Shown: positions 1-8,929, counted from the stretch's first letter. The stretch is 64,000 nucleotides of DNA from Paracoccaceae bacterium (GCA_002709405.1 PAQV01000066.1:1-64000), one strand, 5' to 3'. The notes: generated by a model not told the origin, from the letters alone. Numbers and translations are program-made.

Positions 1-390
1 ATCTTCATCAGCCACGACCTGAACGTGGTGCGCTATATCTCGGACCGGATCCTGGTGATGTACCTGGGCGAGGTGGTCGAGGTCGCGCCCGTGGGGTCAA
101 TCTGGGCGGAACAGGCGCATCCCTACACGCGCTCGCTGTTCTCGGCGATGCCGTCGATGGACCCCGATAACCGCACCAAGGAGCCGCCCCTGGCGGGCGA
201 TCCGCCGAACCCGATCAACCCGCCGAAGGGCTGCCGGTTCCACACGCGCTGCCGGTTCGCGTCCGATGTCTGCAAGACGAATGCGCCCAAGCTGGCGGGG
301 CTGGCGGCCAATGCGAAACACATGGTGGCCTGCCACCTGCACGACGCAAGCTCGGGCCATCCCAAGGCCGGGCAGGGGGTGCCCGCATGA
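1..390 (+). CDS. Oligopeptide/dipeptide ABC transporter ATPase, DppF/OppF-like (C-terminal part only)
   Basis: Only the last 129 residues lie in the window; the reading frame is open from base 1. The fragment starts at the H-loop (FISHDL) and continues into the C-terminal domain typical of peptide-importer ATPases, with HPYTRSLF followed by the cysteine motif GCRFHTRC (about residues 75-90 of the fragment). The NPINPPKGC style resembles the F-type rather than the D-type subunit. The stop overlaps the start of the next ATPase (ATGA), so both are translated from one mRNA and should form the two-ATPase motor of a peptide-type importer whose permeases and binding protein lie to the left. Confidence 0.9.
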   Translation: MFISHDLNVVRYISDRILVMYLGEVVEVAPVGSIWAEQAHPYTRSLFSAMPSMDPDNRTKEPPLAGDPPNPINPPKGCRFHTRCRFASDVCKTNAPKLAGLAANAKHMVACHLHDASSGHPKAGQGVPA

Positions 391-1364
391 CCAAGCTTGT
401 CGACATCCAGAACCTGACCCTGCGCTTCAAGGGCAAGCGCACGGTGCATGCGATCAACGACGTGTCGCTGTCGATGGAACAGGGCGAAACCCTGGCCCTG
501 CTGGGCGAATCCGGGTCCGGCAAGTCGGTGACGCTGAAGACCCTGCTGGGGCTGCTGCCGCCGAAACGGACCGACATCGAAGGGTCAATCCACGTCAACG
601 GGACGGACGTGCTGGGACTGAAGGGCAAGGCCCTGCAGCAATACCGGGGCGGAGAGGTGTCGATGGTGTTCCAGGAACCGGCGCTGGCGCTGGACCCGGT
701 GTTCACCGTCGGCCGCCAGATCGCGGAATCGGTGCGCCGACACAAGGGCGTCAGCATGGACGACGCCATGTCGACCGCGCTCGACATGCTGGACCGGGTG
801 CGGATCCCCTCGGCCAACCGGCGGCTGCACAATTACCCGCATGAACTGTCGGGGGGCATGCGCCAGCGGGTCATGATCGCCCTGGCCCTGGCCTGCCGGC
901 CCAAGCTGCTGCTGGCGGATGAACCGACCACGGCGCTGGATGCGACGGTGCAGATCCAGATCCTGCTGCTGCTGCGTGAGCTGCAGAAGGAATTTGGCAT
1001 GGGGGTGATCTTTGTCACCCATGACATCGGCGTGGCGGTCGAGATCTCGGAACGGGTGGCCGTGATGTACGCCGGCCAGATCGTCGAGGAGGGCACCACG
1101 CGCGAGATCATCCGCGAGGGGCGGCATCCCTATACGCAAGGCCTTTTGGCGGCCAACCTGCATGACGTCGAGCAGGGGCAGCGGCTGAACGCCATTCCCG
1201 GCGCGCCTCCGGCGCTGGAAACCAAGCCCGATGGCTGTTCCTTTGCGCCCCGCTGTCCGCGGGCCCTGCCGGACTGCAGCGCGGCCCTGCCGCCGGTGCT
1301 GACGCCTGCGCCGCGCCGCCGCATCGCCTGCCTGCGGGCCGAGGAGCCGATCGCGGCCGAGTAA
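387..1364 (+). CDS. Oligopeptide/dipeptide ABC transporter ATPase, DppD/OppD-like
   Basis: 325 residues, normal family length. Walker A GESGSGKS (about 38-45), Q-loop VFQEP, ABC signature LSGGMRQRV (about 154-162), Walker [10 protein letters not shown] and H-loop VTHDIG are all intact. The C-terminal peptide-transporter domain is present (HPYTQGLL, then GCSFAPRCP). The ATG overlaps the previous stop (ATGA). It ends the operon: a GC-rich hairpin with a T-run follows 25 bases downstream. The cargo cannot be inferred from the ATPase. It energises uptake at the inner membrane from the cytoplasmic side. Confidence 0.93.
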   Translation: MTKLVDIQNLTLRFKGKRTVHAINDVSLSMEQGETLALLGESGSGKSVTLKTLLGLLPPKRTDIEGSIHVNGTDVLGLKGKALQQYRGGEVSMVFQEPALALDPVFTVGRQIAESVRRHKGVSMDDAMSTALDMLDRVRIPSANRRLHNYPHELSGGMRQRVMIALALACRPKLLLADEPTTALDATVQIQILLLLRELQKEFGMGVIFVTHDIGVAVEISERVAVMYAGQIVEEGTTREIIREGRHPYTQGLLAANLHDVEQGQRLNAIPGAPPALETKPDGCSFAPRCPRALPDCSAALPPVLTPAPRRRIACLRAEEPIAAE

Positions 1365-1388
1365 CGCCTGACCTTTCGAAACATGAGA

Positions 1389-1427
1389 CCCCGCGCAGCC
1401 ACCCCGGCCGCGCGGGGTTTTTCTTTT
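1389..1427 (+). terminator. Rho-independent terminator of the peptide ABC operon
   Basis: Perfect 8-bp stem CCCCGCGC (1389-1396) with GCGCGGGG (1410-1417), 13-base loop, then TTTTTCTTTT. It isolates the upstream ABC operon from the catabolic island that follows. Confidence 0.88.
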
Positions 1428-1470
1428 GGGGGGCTGCGCACAGCAAATGGGCATCCGGGGGGCGTGGGAA

Positions 1471-1490
1471 GAAATGGCATGCCACTTTTG
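1471..1490. promoter_or_regulatory. Palindromic operator, site A upstream of the island ABC transporter
   Basis: GAAATGGCATGCCACTTT carries the core TGGCATGCCA at 1475-1484. It is one of five copies in the window and lies about 160 bases upstream of the binding-protein start. Its centre is 21 bp, two helical turns, from site B, so two dimers could bind on the same DNA face. The likely reader is the FCD-type GntR protein at 19736-20422 (inference). Confidence 0.7.
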
Positions 1491-1510
1491 AAAAATGGAA
1501 TGCCATTTTT
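1491..1510. promoter_or_regulatory. Palindromic operator, site B upstream of the island ABC transporter
   Basis: AAAAATGGAATGCCATTTTT is a 20-bp palindrome with one mismatched pair. It ends one base before TTGACC (1512-1517), which could be a -35 element; a -10 at the expected distance (TCCGAT, 1535-1540) is weak. Binding here would touch RNA polymerase, consistent with either repression or class-II activation. Confidence 0.65.
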
Positions 1511-1640
1511 GTTGACCGGTAAGTTGGTTTGATTTCCGATGATCTCAGGAACGATCTTCCGAGGGTAATTTTGCCTTCAACTGGCCGCAGAGCCGGGCGG
1601 GAATGCCTGCTTTCGACCAAACCAACATGGAGACAGATAC

Positions 1641-2693
1641 ATGTGTGACCATCATGGGACTCGTAGCTTTCCGGACCTGTCGGGTGTGGATCTTGACCGC
1701 CGCGGCTTTCTGAAAGCCGCCGGTGCCACGACGCTGACCCTGGGGATTTCCGGCGGGCTGGCCGGAGAGGCGCTGGCGGCGTCGTCGGTCAAGTCGACGC
1801 ACGGGACCGGCTTCTGCAACCTGCCGCTTTTCCTGAGCCACGCGCGCCAGACGGCCCAGGAAGATGGGCTGACGCTGGAATTCGTCAACACGCCCACCTT
1901 CGCCGAACACGTGACCTTCCTGGGCACCGGCCAGGTCGACGTGGGCGTTCTGCCCTACACCAGCTTCGTCGCGCTTTACGCGGCCGGCGCGCCGGTCAAG
2001 ATCGTCGGCGGCTCGGGCATCGAGGGCTGTGCGATCGTGTCCCAGCCGGGGCTGGATTCGGCCGAGAAGCTGAAGGGCAAGACCCTTGGCACGTTCCAGC
2101 TGGATACGCTGGAAGTTCTGCCCTACGACTATCTGAAAGCCAACGGTGTCGACATGGCGGACGTCAACGTCCGCTACGTGGGCAACACGCCCGAGGCGGT
2201 CGAGGCCTTCAAGGCCGGGGCGCTGGACTGGATCTGCACGATCGAACCCTATGCATCGAGCCTGCTGCAGGATGTCGAGGGCAGCCACCTGCTGTCGGAC
2301 GGCAAGGACATCTACGGGCCGAACTACACCGACTGCGTGTTGTGCGCCCGCGACAGCCTGATCGAATCCAACCCCGACGCGATCAAGGCGCTGATCAAGG
2401 CGATGATGAAATCGCAGCTGGCCTTTGAACAGGACACCCAGACGGTGCTGGATGAGGTGGTGGGCGTCTACTACAAGACGTCGATGGAAAACGCGGTGAT
2501 CGGGGCGACCAAGCAGCCTCCGATGGTGGACCAGCGGGCCAACACCGATTTCATCCTGGGCCGGACCGACAGCCTGATGGAGATGGGCTATATCAAGGAA
2601 AAGCCCGATGCGAGCGCGATCGACTGGTCGATGCTGGAAGAGGTGATCGCCGAGAACCCCGACCTGCACGCCCAGCTGAAGTACAAGTCCTAA
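1641..2693 (+). CDS. ABC transporter substrate-binding protein, NMT1/SsuA/TauA-like, Tat signal
   Basis: 350 residues. The N-terminus carries a twin-arginine signal (DRRGFLKAAG, about residues 17-26) followed by a hydrophobic stretch, implying export of a folded protein. The body fits the NMT1/THI5-SsuA-TauA group, which binds small nitrogen or sulfur compounds (sulfonates, nitrate, pyrimidine precursors), with a typical LKGKTLGTF segment near 135. Start chosen for the GGAGA at 1629-1633. It heads an operon with permease (1-base gap), ATPase and amidohydrolase, and has two copies of the island palindrome upstream. Given the neighbours, the ligand is more likely a cyclic ureide or amide than taurine (inference). 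Confidence 0.88.
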   Translation: MCDHHGTRSFPDLSGVDLDRRGFLKAAGATTLTLGISGGLAGEALAASSVKSTHGTGFCNLPLFLSHARQTAQEDGLTLEFVNTPTFAEHVTFLGTGQVDVGVLPYTSFVALYAAGAPVKIVGGSGIEGCAIVSQPGLDSAEKLKGKTLGTFQLDTLEVLPYDYLKANGVDMADVNVRYVGNTPEAVEAFKAGALDWICTIEPYASSLLQDVEGSHLLSDGKDIYGPNYTDCVLCARDSLIESNPDAIKALIKAMMKSQLAFEQDTQTVLDEVVGVYYKTSMENAVIGATKQPPMVDQRANTDFILGRTDSLMEMGYIKEKPDASAIDWSMLEEVIAENPDLHAQLKYKS

Positions 2694-2694
2694 G

Positions 2695-3603
2695 GTGGCG
2701 TACCAGGCGACCGACGAGAGGGGCAGCTCTGCTGCCCCCTCAGGGTTTCAGGCACTGCTTGGCCGGTTCAAGGGCCCGGCGGTTGCGTTCGGATGGACCA
2801 TCGTTTCGGTGGGCCTTTTCGCGCTGATCTGGGAGTTTCTCTGGCTGGTCGGGCTGGCGGATCCCAAGCTGCTGCCGCCGCCCCACGTGTTCATGGGCAA
2901 CATCGGCGAGCAGGCGCAATATTTCAACACGGCCCAACGCTGGCAGATCGGGGCCGATCCGACCGCCGGCCCGACGCCTTACGAAGCGGTGGCGATCACC
3001 GTCTTTTCGTCGACCATGCGGGTGCTGTCGGGGCTGACGCTGGCGGCCATCATCTCGATCAGCGTGGGCATCGCGATCCGCTACTGGAAGATGGTCGAAA
3101 ACCTGACGCTGCCGACGATCACCCTGCTGGCGCCGGTGTCGCCCGTGGCCTGGCTGCCGGTGGCGATCTTCCTGTTCGGGATCGGCAATGCGCCAGCGAT
3201 CTTCATGGTGTTCATTGCGCTGTTCTTCACGATGACCCTGGCCACGATCACCCAGATCGACAGCGTCAACGTCAATTACCTGAACGTGGCCCGGACCATG
3301 GGCGCGTCCAAGCGGCAGATCTACACGCGGGTGATCCTGCCGGCGATCCTGCCGGGCCTGCTGATCGTGCTGCGGCTGAACCTGTTCGGGGCGTGGATGG
3401 TCGTACTGATCGCCGAGGCGACGGGCGTGGGATACGGGCTGGGCCAGGTGATCATGCTGGCGCGCAACACGTTCAACCCGGGCCTGGTGTTCTTCACCAT
3501 CGTGCTGATCGGCCTGCTGGGCTTCTTCTTCGATTTCGGTCTGCGCATGGCGCAGCGCCGGTTGCTGTACTGGCTGCCCAAAGGTGCGGGGTCCCTGGCA
3601 TGA
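2695..3603 (+). CDS. ABC transporter permease, SsuC/TauC-like
   Basis: 302 residues with about six hydrophobic segments and the binding-protein-dependent permease signature near residues 200-220 (ARTMGASKRQIYTRVILP), the EAA loop that docks on the ATPase. GTG start one base after the upstream stop; the longer hydrophilic N-terminus (about 25 residues) is ordinary for the group. Its stop overlaps the ATPase start (ATGA). Inner-membrane channel for the importer fed by the Tat-exported binding protein. Confidence 0.9.
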   Translation: MAYQATDERGSSAAPSGFQALLGRFKGPAVAFGWTIVSVGLFALIWEFLWLVGLADPKLLPPPHVFMGNIGEQAQYFNTAQRWQIGADPTAGPTPYEAVAITVFSSTMRVLSGLTLAAIISISVGIAIRYWKMVENLTLPTITLLAPVSPVAWLPVAIFLFGIGNAPAIFMVFIALFFTMTLATITQIDSVNVNYLNVARTMGASKRQIYTRVILPAILPGLLIVLRLNLFGAWMVVLIAEATGVGYGLGQVIMLARNTFNPGLVFFTIVLIGLLGFFFDFGLRMAQRRLLYWLPKGAGSLA

Positions 3604-4394
3604 GCATTTCCGTTTCCTGCCGCAATGTCGGCAAGACCTGGGCCGCGGGCACGCCCCGCGCCCACGAGGCGCTGCGGGGCGTCGACCTGGACGTGGCCGA
3701 TGGCGAGTTCATCGTGCTGCTGGGGCCCTCGGGCTGCGGCAAGTCCACGCTGCTTTACCTGGTGGCGGGGCTGGAAGAGGCGACCTCGGGCGAGATCCTG
3801 TCCTATGACACGCCGGTGTCGGGGCCGGCCCCGGACCGCAGCCTGATCTTCCAGGAAACGTCTTTGTTTCCCTGGCTGAGCGTCTGGCAGAACGTCACCT
3901 TCGGCCTGAGCCTGGGCGACATGCCGGCGGCCGAACGGCGCAAGATCGCCGAAGAGGTGCTGACCCGGGTTGGCCTGCGCGCGGCCATCGACAAGCGCCC
4001 GCACGAATTGTCGGGGGGCATGCGCCAGCGGGTCGCCGTGGCCCGCGCCCTGGCGATGGAGCCGAAGGTCCTGCTGATGGACGAACCCTTTGCCGCGCTC
4101 GACGTGCAGACGCGGGCCAAGATGCAGGATTTCCTGCTGGATATCTGGCGCGGGTCCGGGGCCTCGGTCCTGTTCGTCACCCATCATATCGACGAGGCGG
4201 TGGCCCTGGCCGACCAGGTTGTCGTCTTTACCTCGCGGCCCGGCCAGATCAAGGAGATCGTCCCCGTCGACCTGCCGCGCCCGCGCGACCCCTTCGCGCC
4301 CGAGGCACAGGACCTGCGCCGCCACCTGACGGCCATCCTCAGCGCCGAGGTCGACAAGGCCTTCGCCGAACAGGAACAGGAGGCCGCGTCCTGA
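3600..4394 (+). CDS. ABC transporter ATPase, SsuB/TauB-like
   Basis: 264 residues, usual length. Walker A GPSGCGKS, Q-loop IFQETSLFPWL, signature [15 protein letters not shown], Walker B VLLMDEPFAALD and H-loop VTHHIDEAV are intact. The LFPWLSV Q-loop variant is typical of the nitrate/sulfonate/taurine importers. ATG overlaps the permease stop. It powers the importer and is co-transcribed with the amidohydrolase 41 bases downstream. Confidence 0.92.
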   Translation: MSISVSCRNVGKTWAAGTPRAHEALRGVDLDVADGEFIVLLGPSGCGKSTLLYLVAGLEEATSGEILSYDTPVSGPAPDRSLIFQETSLFPWLSVWQNVTFGLSLGDMPAAERRKIAEEVLTRVGLRAAIDKRPHELSGGMRQRVAVARALAMEPKVLLMDEPFAALDVQTRAKMQDFLLDIWRGSGASVLFVTHHIDEAVALADQVVVFTSRPGQIKEIVPVDLPRPRDPFAPEAQDLRRHLTAILSAEVDKAFAEQEQEAAS

Positions 4395-4435
4395 GCGCGG
4401 CCTTCACCAACACTCAAGCAACGGAGGTCTGATCC

Positions 4436-5971
4436 ATGACCACTCTTGTCCGTGGACGGACTGTATTCACCAAGCCCAATGACCGCCATCACTGGGAGGA
4501 AATCGACGACGGCGCGGTGCTGGTCGTCGACGGCAAGGTGGCGGCGATCGGCAGCTATGACACGCTGAAGGCGGAAAACCCCGATGCCCGCGAGCTGGGC
4601 AACGGCCGCCAGATCCTGATGCCGGGCTTCATCAACGGGCACCACCACGTAGGCCTGACCCCGGTGCAGCTGGGCTCGCCCGACATGCCACTGGAGCTGT
4701 GGTTCATCACCCGGCTGGTCTGCCGGGCGGTCGATCTGTACCTTGATACGCTGTATTCGGCGTTCGAGATGATCTCGTCGGGCGTGACCACGGTTCAGCA
4801 CATCCACGGCTGGATCCCGGGCAACCTGACCCAGGTCGAGGCCGGGGCCAACGAGGTCATCCGGGCCTATGAAGACATCGGCATGCGGGTCAGCTATTCC
4901 TTTGCCCTGCGCGACCAGAACCGGCTGGTCTACATGGACGACCAGGAATTTGTGAAGCTGCTGCCCGAAGACCTGCAGCCGCAGATGCGCAACCATTTCG
5001 ACCGGTTCGGCATGGACCTGGACGATTTCATGGACATGTTCAGCCACCTGCATGAGCAGCATCACAACAAGGACCGGGTGGGCATCCAGCTGGCGCCCGC
5101 GAACCTGCACTGGTGCTCGGACGAGGCGCTGGGGCGGCTGGCCGATGCCTCGTCGAAATACGATGCGCCGATGCACATGCACCTGGTCGAAACGGCCTTC
5201 CAGAAGGAATACGCCAAGCGGCGGGGCGGGGGCACGGCGCTGGAATATATCGACCGGTTCGGGCTGGTGGGGCCGAACCTGACGCTGGGCCACGGGGTCT
5301 GGCTGAGCGAATCCGACATCGAATGCGTGGCGGCCAAGGGCGCCCATATCTGTCACAATTGTTCGTCCAACTTCCGCCTGCGCTCGGGCGTGGGGCCGTT
5401 GAACGTGTGGGAAAAATACGGGGTCAACACGGCCATGGGCATGGACGAGGCGGGCATCAACGATGACCGCGACATGCTGCAGGAAATGCGCATGGTGCTG
5501 AACGCGCACCGCACGCCGGGCCTGGACGACAGCGTGCCGACGGCCGCGCAGGTGCTGCGCATGGGCACGGCCGGCGGGGCCCAGACGACGGCGTTCCGGG
5601 GCAAGATCGGCACGCTGGAGGTCGGGCAGGGGGCCGACATGGTGCTGATGGACTGGGACAAGCTGGCCTATCCCTACCTTGATCCCGATTACCCGGTGCT
5701 GGACGCGGTCATCCAGCGGGCGAAAAGCGACGGGGTCGACATGGTCATGTGCGCGGGCGACGTGATCTACGAGGGCGGAAAGTTCGCCCACGTCGACCGG
5801 ACCGCGGCGCTGGAAAAGCTGCGCCAGGACCTGACGCGGGCGCTGACCGACGAAGAGGTCGAACGGCGCGGGCTGTCCAAGGCGCTGCTGCCCCATGTGC
5901 AGAAGTTCTACGAAAACTACTTCGACGCCGACACGCACCAGCCGTTCTACCGCCAAAGCTCGATCTACTGA
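4436..5971 (+). CDS. Metal-dependent amidohydrolase, cytosine/s-triazine/8-oxoguanine deaminase type
   Basis: 511 residues, somewhat longer than the usual 430-480. Amidohydrolase landmarks: PGFINGHHH (metal-ligand histidines, 69-71), HMHLVET (about 245), GHGVW (about 285), CHNCSSNFRLRSG and GMDEAGINDDRD (about 338, active-site Asp). The family deaminates or hydrolyses ring C-N bonds of pyrimidines, triazines, guanine derivatives or creatinine. Start preceded by ACGGAGG. It is the last gene of the ABC operon, so its substrate is probably what the importer delivers. Creatinine or cytosine-like deamination feeding HyuAB would be coherent, but the sequence does not fix the substrate. Confidence 0.85.
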   Translation: MTTLVRGRTVFTKPNDRHHWEEIDDGAVLVVDGKVAAIGSYDTLKAENPDARELGNGRQILMPGFINGHHHVGLTPVQLGSPDMPLELWFITRLVCRAVDLYLDTLYSAFEMISSGVTTVQHIHGWIPGNLTQVEAGANEVIRAYEDIGMRVSYSFALRDQNRLVYMDDQEFVKLLPEDLQPQMRNHFDRFGMDLDDFMDMFSHLHEQHHNKDRVGIQLAPANLHWCSDEALGRLADASSKYDAPMHMHLVETAFQKEYAKRRGGGTALEYIDRFGLVGPNLTLGHGVWLSESDIECVAAKGAHICHNCSSNFRLRSGVGPLNVWEKYGVNTAMGMDEAGINDDRDMLQEMRMVLNAHRTPGLDDSVPTAAQVLRMGTAGGAQTTAFRGKIGTLEVGQGADMVLMDWDKLAYPYLDPDYPVLDAVIQRAKSDGVDMVMCAGDVIYEGGKFAHVDRTAALEKLRQDLTRALTDEEVERRGLSKALLPHVQKFYENYFDADTHQPFYRQSSIY

Positions 5972-5978
5972 CGCGGTC

Positions 5979-6001
5979 GGGGGGCCTGTTGCGGGCCCCC
6001 C
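5979..6001. terminator. GC-rich hairpin between convergent genes
   Basis: GGGGGGCC (5979-5986) pairs with GGCCCCCC (5994-6001) across a 7-base loop. No T-run follows on either strand, so it is either a weak bidirectional terminator or a 3'-end stabiliser for the amidohydrolase and SDR messages. Confidence 0.5.
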
Positions 6002-6016
6002 TCTCAGGTCTTCAGG

Positions 6017-6787
6017 TTACATCGACTCGCCGCGATCGACGGAAAAGGATTGCCCGGTGATGTTGCGGGCCGCGGCGGAGGCCAGGAACAGGTACATCTC
6101 GGCCATGTCGTCCGGCTCCATCAGGCCGGGCAGGGCCTGGGCGCCGGTGATTTCGGCCAGCAGGGTGTCCTCGGTCTGGCCGCTGCGCGTGGCCATTTCC
6201 CCAAGCGAGCGCATCGAGGCCGTGGTGCGCACCCATCCCGGACAGACCGCGTTGACCGAAATGCCCCGGGGGGCCAGTTCATGGGCCAGGCTGCGGGTCA
6301 GCCCGATGACCGCGTGTTTCGAGGCGCAATAGGCCGAGAACTCGGCCACGGCGGTCTTGCCCCAGACAGAGGCGGTGTTGACGATGCGGCCGCCGTCGCG
6401 AAGCCGGGGCAGCAGGGCGCGGATGACGGAAAAGGTGCCGATCACGTTGATCTCGGTGATGCGGCGGAAGGTGGCGTCGACCTCGGGCGAGGGGTCGGCG
6501 ATCGGGGTGATCAGTTCCAGCCCGGCGTTGTTGATCAGCGCGTCGAGCGGCCCGGCCGCATCGGCCAGGCGGGCAACGTCGTCTGGCCTTGCGATGTCGG
6601 CGGTCACGCCGGTGACGGGGCGGCCGAATTCCTGAGCCCAGCGGGCGGCGGTATCGGGCACGTCGGGTTCGATCCCGGCGATGATCAACTCGGCCCCGGC
6701 GGCCAGGAACCCGCGCGCAACGCCGGCGCCCAGGCCCATGTTGCCGCCGGTGATCAGGACCCTCTGGCCGGTGAAGTCATGGGGCAT
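6017..6787 (-). CDS. SDR-family NAD(P)-dependent oxidoreductase
   Basis: 256 residues, classical short-chain dehydrogenase. Cofactor motif TGGNMGLG (13-20), NNAG (86-89), catalytic Ser140, Tyr153 and Lys157 (YCASK), and PGWVRT after the active site. Such enzymes oxidise alcohols or reduce ketones; annotation as 3-oxoacyl-ACP reductase would be automatic and unsafe. RBS GGAAAGGA precedes the ATG. It is the last gene of the - strand island run, 120 bases after the N-carbamoyl hydrolase, so it probably handles a hydroxy or keto acid released by the hydrolases. Confidence 0.87.
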   Translation of the reverse strand: MPHDFTGQRVLITGGNMGLGAGVARGFLAAGAELIIAGIEPDVPDTAARWAQEFGRPVTGVTADIARPDDVARLADAAGPLDALINNAGLELITPIADPSPEVDATFRRITEINVIGTFSVIRALLPRLRDGGRIVNTASVWGKTAVAEFSAYCASKHAVIGLTRSLAHELAPRGISVNAVCPGWVRTTASMRSLGEMATRSGQTEDTLLAEITGAQALPGLMEPDDMAEMYLFLASAAARNITGQSFSVDRGESM

Positions 6788-6907
6788 GTCGGATCCTTTC
6801 CGGTGGCTGTTCCGGCCGCGACTTTGGGGCGACAGGCGGCCTGGTTCAAGGGCGATATTGGTGTGGATTATGCCTGTTGGTCAGTGTGTTGGGGCGCGGT
6901 CTTGCCC

Positions 6908-8188
6908 TCATGGATCAGGAAAGAGCTCGGCCATGGCCCAGCCCGTCAGCACGTCGGTGGCCAGGGCGAAATCGGCAATGTCCATGTGTTCGTCAGGGTT
7001 GTGGCTGCCGTGATCGTTGCGCACGAAGATCATGCCCACGGGCACGCCCAGCCCGGCGAAGACCGCGCAATCGTGGCCCCCGCCCGAGGCGATGTCGGTA
7101 TGCGCGATGCCCGCGCGCGTGGCCGCCGCGTCCAACCCTGCGCGGATGGCCGGGCTCATCGGCGCGGGGGCGGCCCGGGTGGACGGCCCGGGGTCAATGG
7201 TCACGCCGCGCTTGGCCGAGATGCGGGCGGCCTCGCGCGCAAGGGTGGTTTCGAAGGCGTCGAGCGTGGCGGCGTCCTGGCTGCGCATGTCGATGGTGAA
7301 GCGGACCGCCCCGGGCACCTTGGTGACCCCGTGCATGGCCGGATCGGTGAAGAACTCGCCGAAGGTCAGGACCATGTCGCCGCCCGAGGAGTCGACGTCC
7401 AGCCAGAAGGTCTCTAGCGCCAGGATCAGCTCGGCCCCGGCGCGCACCGCGTCCTTGCGGGCGGCGCGGGGGACGGCGCCGGCGTGGGTGGTCTCTCCGG
7501 TGATACTCGCGAAGCGGTGGCGGATGTTGCCCCGGATGCCGGTGACGATGCCCACGGGAAAGCCGTCGTCCACCAGCACCGGCCCCTGTTCGATGTGCAG
7601 CTCGACAAAGGCGCGGATGCGGGCGGGGTCCAGCAGGCGGGTGGCGTCCCGGATCGGCTGCGGGTCGAACCCGGCCTCGGTCATGTGGTGGGCCAGCGTC
7701 TGCCCGCTGTCGGAGCGAAGCACCTTGTCCGGGGCATCGTGGGGCAGCAGGCCGAAGGCCGCGCGGCTGCCAAGGTAGTGCTGGGGGAACCAGATCATTT
7801 CCTCGGCCCGGATGGCCATCAGGGTCACGTCGCAGGGCGGTTGTGGTCCCCGGGCCAGGCGGTCCAGCATCTCGAGCCCGGCCAGGACCCCGGCGGCCCC
7901 GTCGAAATTGCCGCCGTGGGGCACGCTGTCCATGTGCGAGCCGGTCATCAGGGCGGGGGCCGAGCGGTCTCGGCCGGGCAGGGTGACGTAGAGGTTGCCC
8001 ACCGCGTCGGTGCGGTGTTCCAGTCCGATGTCGGCCGCCTCGCGCCGGATCATGTCATGGGCGGCGTTTTCCCGCGCCCCGAAGCTGGGGCGGGTGATGC
8101 CCGGGGGATCGCGGCCGATGCGCTCCAGTTCAGCAAAGAGGCGAGGGCTGCGGGAGAGGGCACCCGCGCCGGAAGGGGCGTCAGGCAT
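6908..8188 (-). CDS. M20-family Zn hydrolase: N-carbamoyl-amino-acid / allantoate amidohydrolase type
   Basis: 426 residues. Metal and active-site motifs of the AllC/AmaB/HyuC group: TGSHMDSVPHGG (about 80), RAEE followed by LGSRA, FVELHIEQGP (about 195), GGGHDC (about 373) and the terminal VRNDHGSHNPDEH. The family cleaves N-carbamoyl amino acids, ureidopropionate or allantoate, releasing CO2 and ammonia. Start taken at 8188 because it overlaps the end of the preceding gene by eight bases; the frame extends upstream only into that gene. It is the natural next step after a hydantoinase or allantoinase in the same island. Confidence 0.87.
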   Translation of the reverse strand: MPDAPSGAGALSRSPRLFAELERIGRDPPGITRPSFGARENAAHDMIRREAADIGLEHRTDAVGNLYVTLPGRDRSAPALMTGSHMDSVPHGGNFDGAAGVLAGLEMLDRLARGPQPPCDVTLMAIRAEEMIWFPQHYLGSRAAFGLLPHDAPDKVLRSDSGQTLAHHMTEAGFDPQPIRDATRLLDPARIRAFVELHIEQGPVLVDDGFPVGIVTGIRGNIRHRFASITGETTHAGAVPRAARKDAVRAGAELILALETFWLDVDSSGGDMVLTFGEFFTDPAMHGVTKVPGAVRFTIDMRSQDAATLDAFETTLAREAARISAKRGVTIDPGPSTRAAPAPMSPAIRAGLDAAATRAGIAHTDIASGGGHDCAVFAGLGVPVGMIFVRNDHGSHNPDEHMDIADFALATDVLTGWAMAELFPDP

Positions 8189-8912
8189 CGTAAAGCCGTC
8201 CCCAGCCGCGCACGCGCGCCGGATCCGCGCCAGCCGTCCGCATCGAGGTCCAGAGCGCGGTCGACACGCTGTCCAGAACCGGGATGCCGGTTTCCGCCTC
8301 GATGATTTCGGCCACGCCGGCGCCCCGGAAATTGGTGCAAAAGACCGCGATGGCATCGGGCTTGTCGGCGGCCACGGCCCGGCACATGTCCAGGATCTGG
8401 GCCTGGGAATAGGTCGCGAAGGAATAATTGCCCGCGTCGTTCAGGTGGCGCTCGGCCACGACCTCGAACCCTTCCGAGCGGTAGTTGGCCAGGATCGCGG
8501 ACTGGATTTCCGGCAGGTAGGGGGTGACGAAGGCCAGCCGTTTGGCGCCAAGGCGGCCGATGATCTCGTTCATCCCCAGCACGGCGGAACAGGCCCTGAC
8601 GCCGGTTCGGGCCTCGATCTCGGCGATCAGGGCGCGGTCGGTGTCAAAGCCCAGCCAGCCCGACGAGGTGCCGTTCCAGCAGATGGATTGGACCTGCGCA
8701 TCGGCCAGAAGCTCGGCCGCGGCAAGCATGGGGTCGTTGGTGAACTGCCCCAGCGCGTCGTCGTCCATGGAGATTTTCAGCACGCGGAACCGCCCGAAAT
8801 GGGCGCTGACATCGGGCAGGTCCGCCAGCATGGCGGCGGTCAGGGGTTCCAGGACGGTGTTGGATGACGGGGTCAGCATGCCCAGGCGGGTGCTGGCCAA
8901 TTCCTCTGTCAT
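8181..8912 (-). CDS. Asp/Glu racemase superfamily protein, arylmalonate decarboxylase / maleate isomerase-like
   Basis: 243 residues. N-terminal TPSSNTVLEP resembles maleate isomerases. In the superfamily two cysteines face each other; here the first position reads WNGTSS (Gly81) and the second FCTNFRG (Cys192). As I recall, maleate isomerase keeps both, whereas arylmalonate decarboxylase has Gly at the first (a GTS motif) and a single catalytic Cys at the second. This protein therefore matches the decarboxylase pattern. Possible reactions: decarboxylation of a malonate-type acid or a one-cysteine isomerisation. It overlaps the carbamoyl hydrolase by 8 bases; its start faces a divergent gene only 17 bases away. 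Confidence 0.72.
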   Translation of the reverse strand: MTEELASTRLGMLTPSSNTVLEPLTAAMLADLPDVSAHFGRFRVLKISMDDDALGQFTNDPMLAAAELLADAQVQSICWNGTSSGWLGFDTDRALIAEIEARTGVRACSAVLGMNEIIGRLGAKRLAFVTPYLPEIQSAILANYRSEGFEVVAERHLNDAGNYSFATYSQAQILDMCRAVAADKPDAIAVFCTNFRGAGVAEIIEAETGIPVLDSVSTALWTSMRTAGADPARVRGWGRLYDA

Positions 8913-8929
8913 GGGGGATACCTTTCGTT

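Noticed and set aside
8189-8356. N-terminal extension of the N-carbamoyl hydrolase
   Set aside because: It lies wholly inside the preceding gene in another frame; the ATG at 8188 fits an 8-base translational-coupling overlap.
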